A DNA stretch of 6,420 nt from JBJXFK01 sp046155505. GTDB lineage: Bacteria; Planctomycetota; Phycisphaerae; UBA1845; Fen-1342. The notes under the pieces are model-generated. The model worked only from the letters and a program-made list of their open reading frames with translations, searched no databases and was not told the DNA's origin. Both the position numbers and the translations under genes were made by a program. Location of the stretch: contig JBJXFK010000298.1 of the NCBI GenBank assembly GCA_046155505.1, positions 1-6,420 of the forward strand. Direction: 5' to 3'. Each line of letters opens with the position of its first letter. Positions within the stretch are counted from its first letter, which is position 1. Positions 5,548-6,420 of the stretch are shown here, piece after piece.

Positions 5548-6030
5548 TCACACGCGACCGCCATTGGCTTCCATGCACCGCGATGGCGAACCCGCGGTCT
5601 GACGGTTTCCCTGCGATGAATCTTCGACGCGGCCCTGGTCGCCGCGGCCGTAGCTGACCAGTTCCAATCCCCACGACCAGCCGCCCGCATCGGGTGTGGT
5701 CTCGAAGCCCCGTCCATCAAACCGCGTGCGCCAATGCTGGCCGGGATTGCGCGCCTGATAGCCGCCGTCGACGGCGAAGGCCGCATGACGATTGGCCTCA
5801 TACGTCGCGCGGATGCTCGACCAGTCCGAGGCCGACAAACCCTCCGGCACGTCCTCCGCGTTCCTTGCGTTCGGTGACGCCGATGTCTGGGGCGCGGCAA
5901 AGGCCGGCGCGGCCGCCAACCACGCCGCGGCCATCGCCAGCATGATCGTGCCGCGAAGCGCAAACGCCACGCGGCGGGTGGTCTTCAGGTTTTGACATCG
6001 AGCTGATACGAGAGCATTCGAATGACTCAT
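5548..6030 (-). CDS. N-terminal fragment of the FG-GAP protein (signal peptide plus N-domain)
   Basis: This 160-residue open part is what translation from 6030 would yield. The start has GGAACG and GAAGG purine stretches just upstream. The n-region is long with a twin arginine (TTRRVAF), but the spacing to Phe does not fit the Tat consensus well. The hydrophobic core MLAMAAAWLAAAPAFA ends in an AFA-A cleavage site, so Sec export is the simpler reading. The mature fragment would have about 115 residues and no propeller blade, so it is unlikely to do the job of the full protein. The ATG overlaps the stop of a small upstream frame (6027-6152). Confidence 0.55.
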   Translation of the reverse strand: MSHSNALVSARCQNLKTTRRVAFALRGTIMLAMAAAWLAAAPAFAAPQTSASPNARNAEDVPEGLSASDWSSIRATYEANRHAAFAVDGGYQARNPGQHWRTRFDGRGFETTPDAGGWSWGLELVSYGRGDQGRVEDSSQGNRQTAGSPSRCMEANGGRV

Positions 6031-6152
6031 CGTTCCGTTCGCCTTCCATTCTGGTTACCGGCGGGGAACCGCAGACCATGCCCCTGCCTGACGATCTTCC
6101 GGGGCCACGCACCGGCCCCGGCAATACGATCCGCCGGGGTGGCTGCGCGCAT
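6027..6152 (-). CDS. Possible 41-residue upstream ORF overlapping the FG-GAP start
   Basis: On the minus strand an ATG at 6152 follows GGAGG with a 7-base gap, a good Shine-Dalgarno. The frame runs 41 codons (MRAATPADRIAGAGAWPRKI and on) and ends in TGA at 6027-6029. That stop overlaps the FG-GAP ATG in the ATGA pattern of translational coupling. The product is basic, Arg/Gly/Ala-rich, without a membrane segment or known motif. It could be a leader peptide or chance in GC-rich DNA; only the start signal and the overlap speak for it. Confidence 0.25.
   Translation of the reverse strand: MRAATPADRIAGAGAWPRKIVRQGHGLRFPAGNQNGRRTER
6099..6121. repeat. Perfect GC hairpin upstream of the FG-GAP gene
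   Basis: CCGGGGCC (6099-6106) and GGCCCCGG (6114-6121) pair fully around a 7-base loop. It lies about 70 bases upstream of the FG-GAP ATG, so it would be in the leader RNA and inside the small upstream frame. No T-run follows on either strand. Confidence 0.6.
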
Positions 6153-6319
6153 TGCACAGCCTCCAACCAGCGACCGACCGTGCGGTGCACTTCTCGCGAA
6201 ACTTGATCGATTCGCTCAAGCCGAAATGACAACCTTGCACGATACCCGATTGGGCGTCCGCGAAACAAGAGAATTCGGCGGTGGAGGGGGGGAGGGGTCG
6301 GCGTCAGGTTTGTGGGTAA

Positions 6320-6348
6320 ATGACAAAGGCCCGATCCTCGGTTTCAAT
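6320..6348 (+). promoter_or_regulatory. Candidate promoter for the right-edge gene
   Basis: ATGACA (6320-6325) and TTCAAT (6343-6348) are 17 bases apart and match the -35 and -10 consensus at 5 of 6 and 4 of 6 positions. They lie about 43 bases before the GTG at 6391. The match is weak and could be chance. Confidence 0.22.
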
Positions 6349-6378
6349 AGCTTCGGGTTTCAAACGAGCCATTTGGCC

Positions 6379-6385
6379 AAGGAGG
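6379..6385 (+). promoter_or_regulatory. Strong ribosome binding site deciding a GTG start
   Basis: AAGGAGG ends 5 bases before the GTG at 6391. The overlapping ATG at 6389 is followed at once by TGA, so it cannot start a gene; GTG must be the start. Confidence 0.6.
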
Positions 6386-6390
6386 GCCAT

Positions 6391-6420
6391 GTGAATCTTA
6401 CCGAAGTCGCCGAAACCGTG
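6391..6420 (+). CDS. Start of an unidentified gene running off the right edge
   Basis: Ten codons are visible from GTG: M-N-L-T-E-V-A-E-T-V, open to the window end. Support comes from the near-ideal AAGGAGG at 5-base spacing and the gap before it that lacks other genes. Ten residues are too few to name a family. It is divergent from the FG-GAP pseudogene. Confidence 0.5.
   Translation, partial: MNLTEVAETV

Larger units (their letters stand above)
4594..6030 (-). pseudogene. Secreted FG-GAP/integrin-type beta-propeller protein, interrupted and truncated
   Basis: One frame runs from the ATG at 6030 to the TGA at 4594, broken only by TGA at 5548-5550 (codon 161). Sequence on both sides reads as one protein: EANGGRV-stop-YEWDDTLTEWYVNDTRG. 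A C-to-T change of a CGA codon would explain the stop. Order: signal peptide (about 1-45, ending APAFA-A), an N-terminal domain with SASDWSSIRATYEANRHAAF and WRTRFDGRGFETTPDAGGW, a middle beta-rich part, then FG-GAP-like blades of 67 residues from about 282. Only two complete blades and 20 residues of a third are present, whereas such propellers need about seven. After NDQFGRSV (about 4726) the frame encodes unrelated residues from a dispersed repeat. Two independent lesions make loss of function likely. Purpose in life would be surface adhesion or binding. A sequencing error at the TGA, or a live short protein, remains possible. Confidence 0.75.
6153..6390. other. Divergent intergenic region
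   Basis: No gene is visible between the FG-GAP leader and the plus-strand start at 6391. It must hold promoters for both directions. It contains a G-rich run (about 6281-6299, including seven consecutive G) and the candidate plus-strand promoter at 6320-6348. TGCACAGCCTCCAA at 6153-6166 also occurs at 4088-4101 in front of msrBA; each includes the Shine-Dalgarno of the minus-strand frame that follows. Confidence 0.5.

Noticed and set aside
5548..5550. TGA as selenocysteine or as a reassigned sense codon
   Set aside because: The residue falls in a structural part without redox context. I see no convincing SECIS-like stem directly after it. TGG is used normally for Trp, so mutation or error is simpler.
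6055..6240. 61-codon minus-strand frame upstream of the FG-GAP gene
   Set aside because: No ribosome site and shadow-like composition. The overlapping frame 6027-6152 has the better start signal.

Overview
This GC-rich window looks like chromosomal DNA from an uncultured Planctomycetota bacterium, probably Phycisphaerae-like. The call rests on the style of the FG-GAP gene, on an ECF sigma factor followed by a cysteine-free membrane partner, and on intergenic spaces filled with short inverted repeats. It is an inference from style; no marker gene is present.

Layout. A minus-strand gene for a one-pass membrane protein of unknown function runs off the left edge (1-461). A roughly 300-bp gap follows, holding a large palindrome made of heptanucleotide tandem arrays (618-732). 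Next comes a plus-strand pair: an ECF-type sigma factor (765-1388) and a 474-residue membrane protein that may be its anti-sigma or sensor partner (1438-2862). A second heptamer-array palindrome (2871-2970) fills the short convergent space before a minus-strand lipoprotein fusion of methionine sulfoxide reductases B and A (2975-4084). A hairpin-dense non-coding block (about 4200-4490) separates this from the remains of a secreted FG-GAP/integrin-type beta-propeller gene on the minus strand (4594-6030). That gene has one in-frame TGA and loses homology abruptly in its third propeller blade, where a dispersed repeat begins. At the right edge a plus-strand gene begins (GTG at 6391, strong Shine-Dalgarno), with ten codons visible.

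Function. The sigma factor and its membrane partner would form a signal-transduction operon in which the extracytoplasmic domain senses a cue and controls release of the sigma factor. MsrBA is predicted to be anchored in the envelope by a lipid and to repair oxidised methionines there. It is convergent with the sigma operon, so the two need not be co-regulated. The FG-GAP gene looks like a decaying surface or secreted protein.

The most unusual content is non-coding. Two unrelated heptamer families are each arranged as a tandem array, a short spacer, and the inverted array, and each sits in an intergenic space. A nearly identical 23-bp self-complementary element also occurs as an inverted pair that marks the broken end of the FG-GAP gene.
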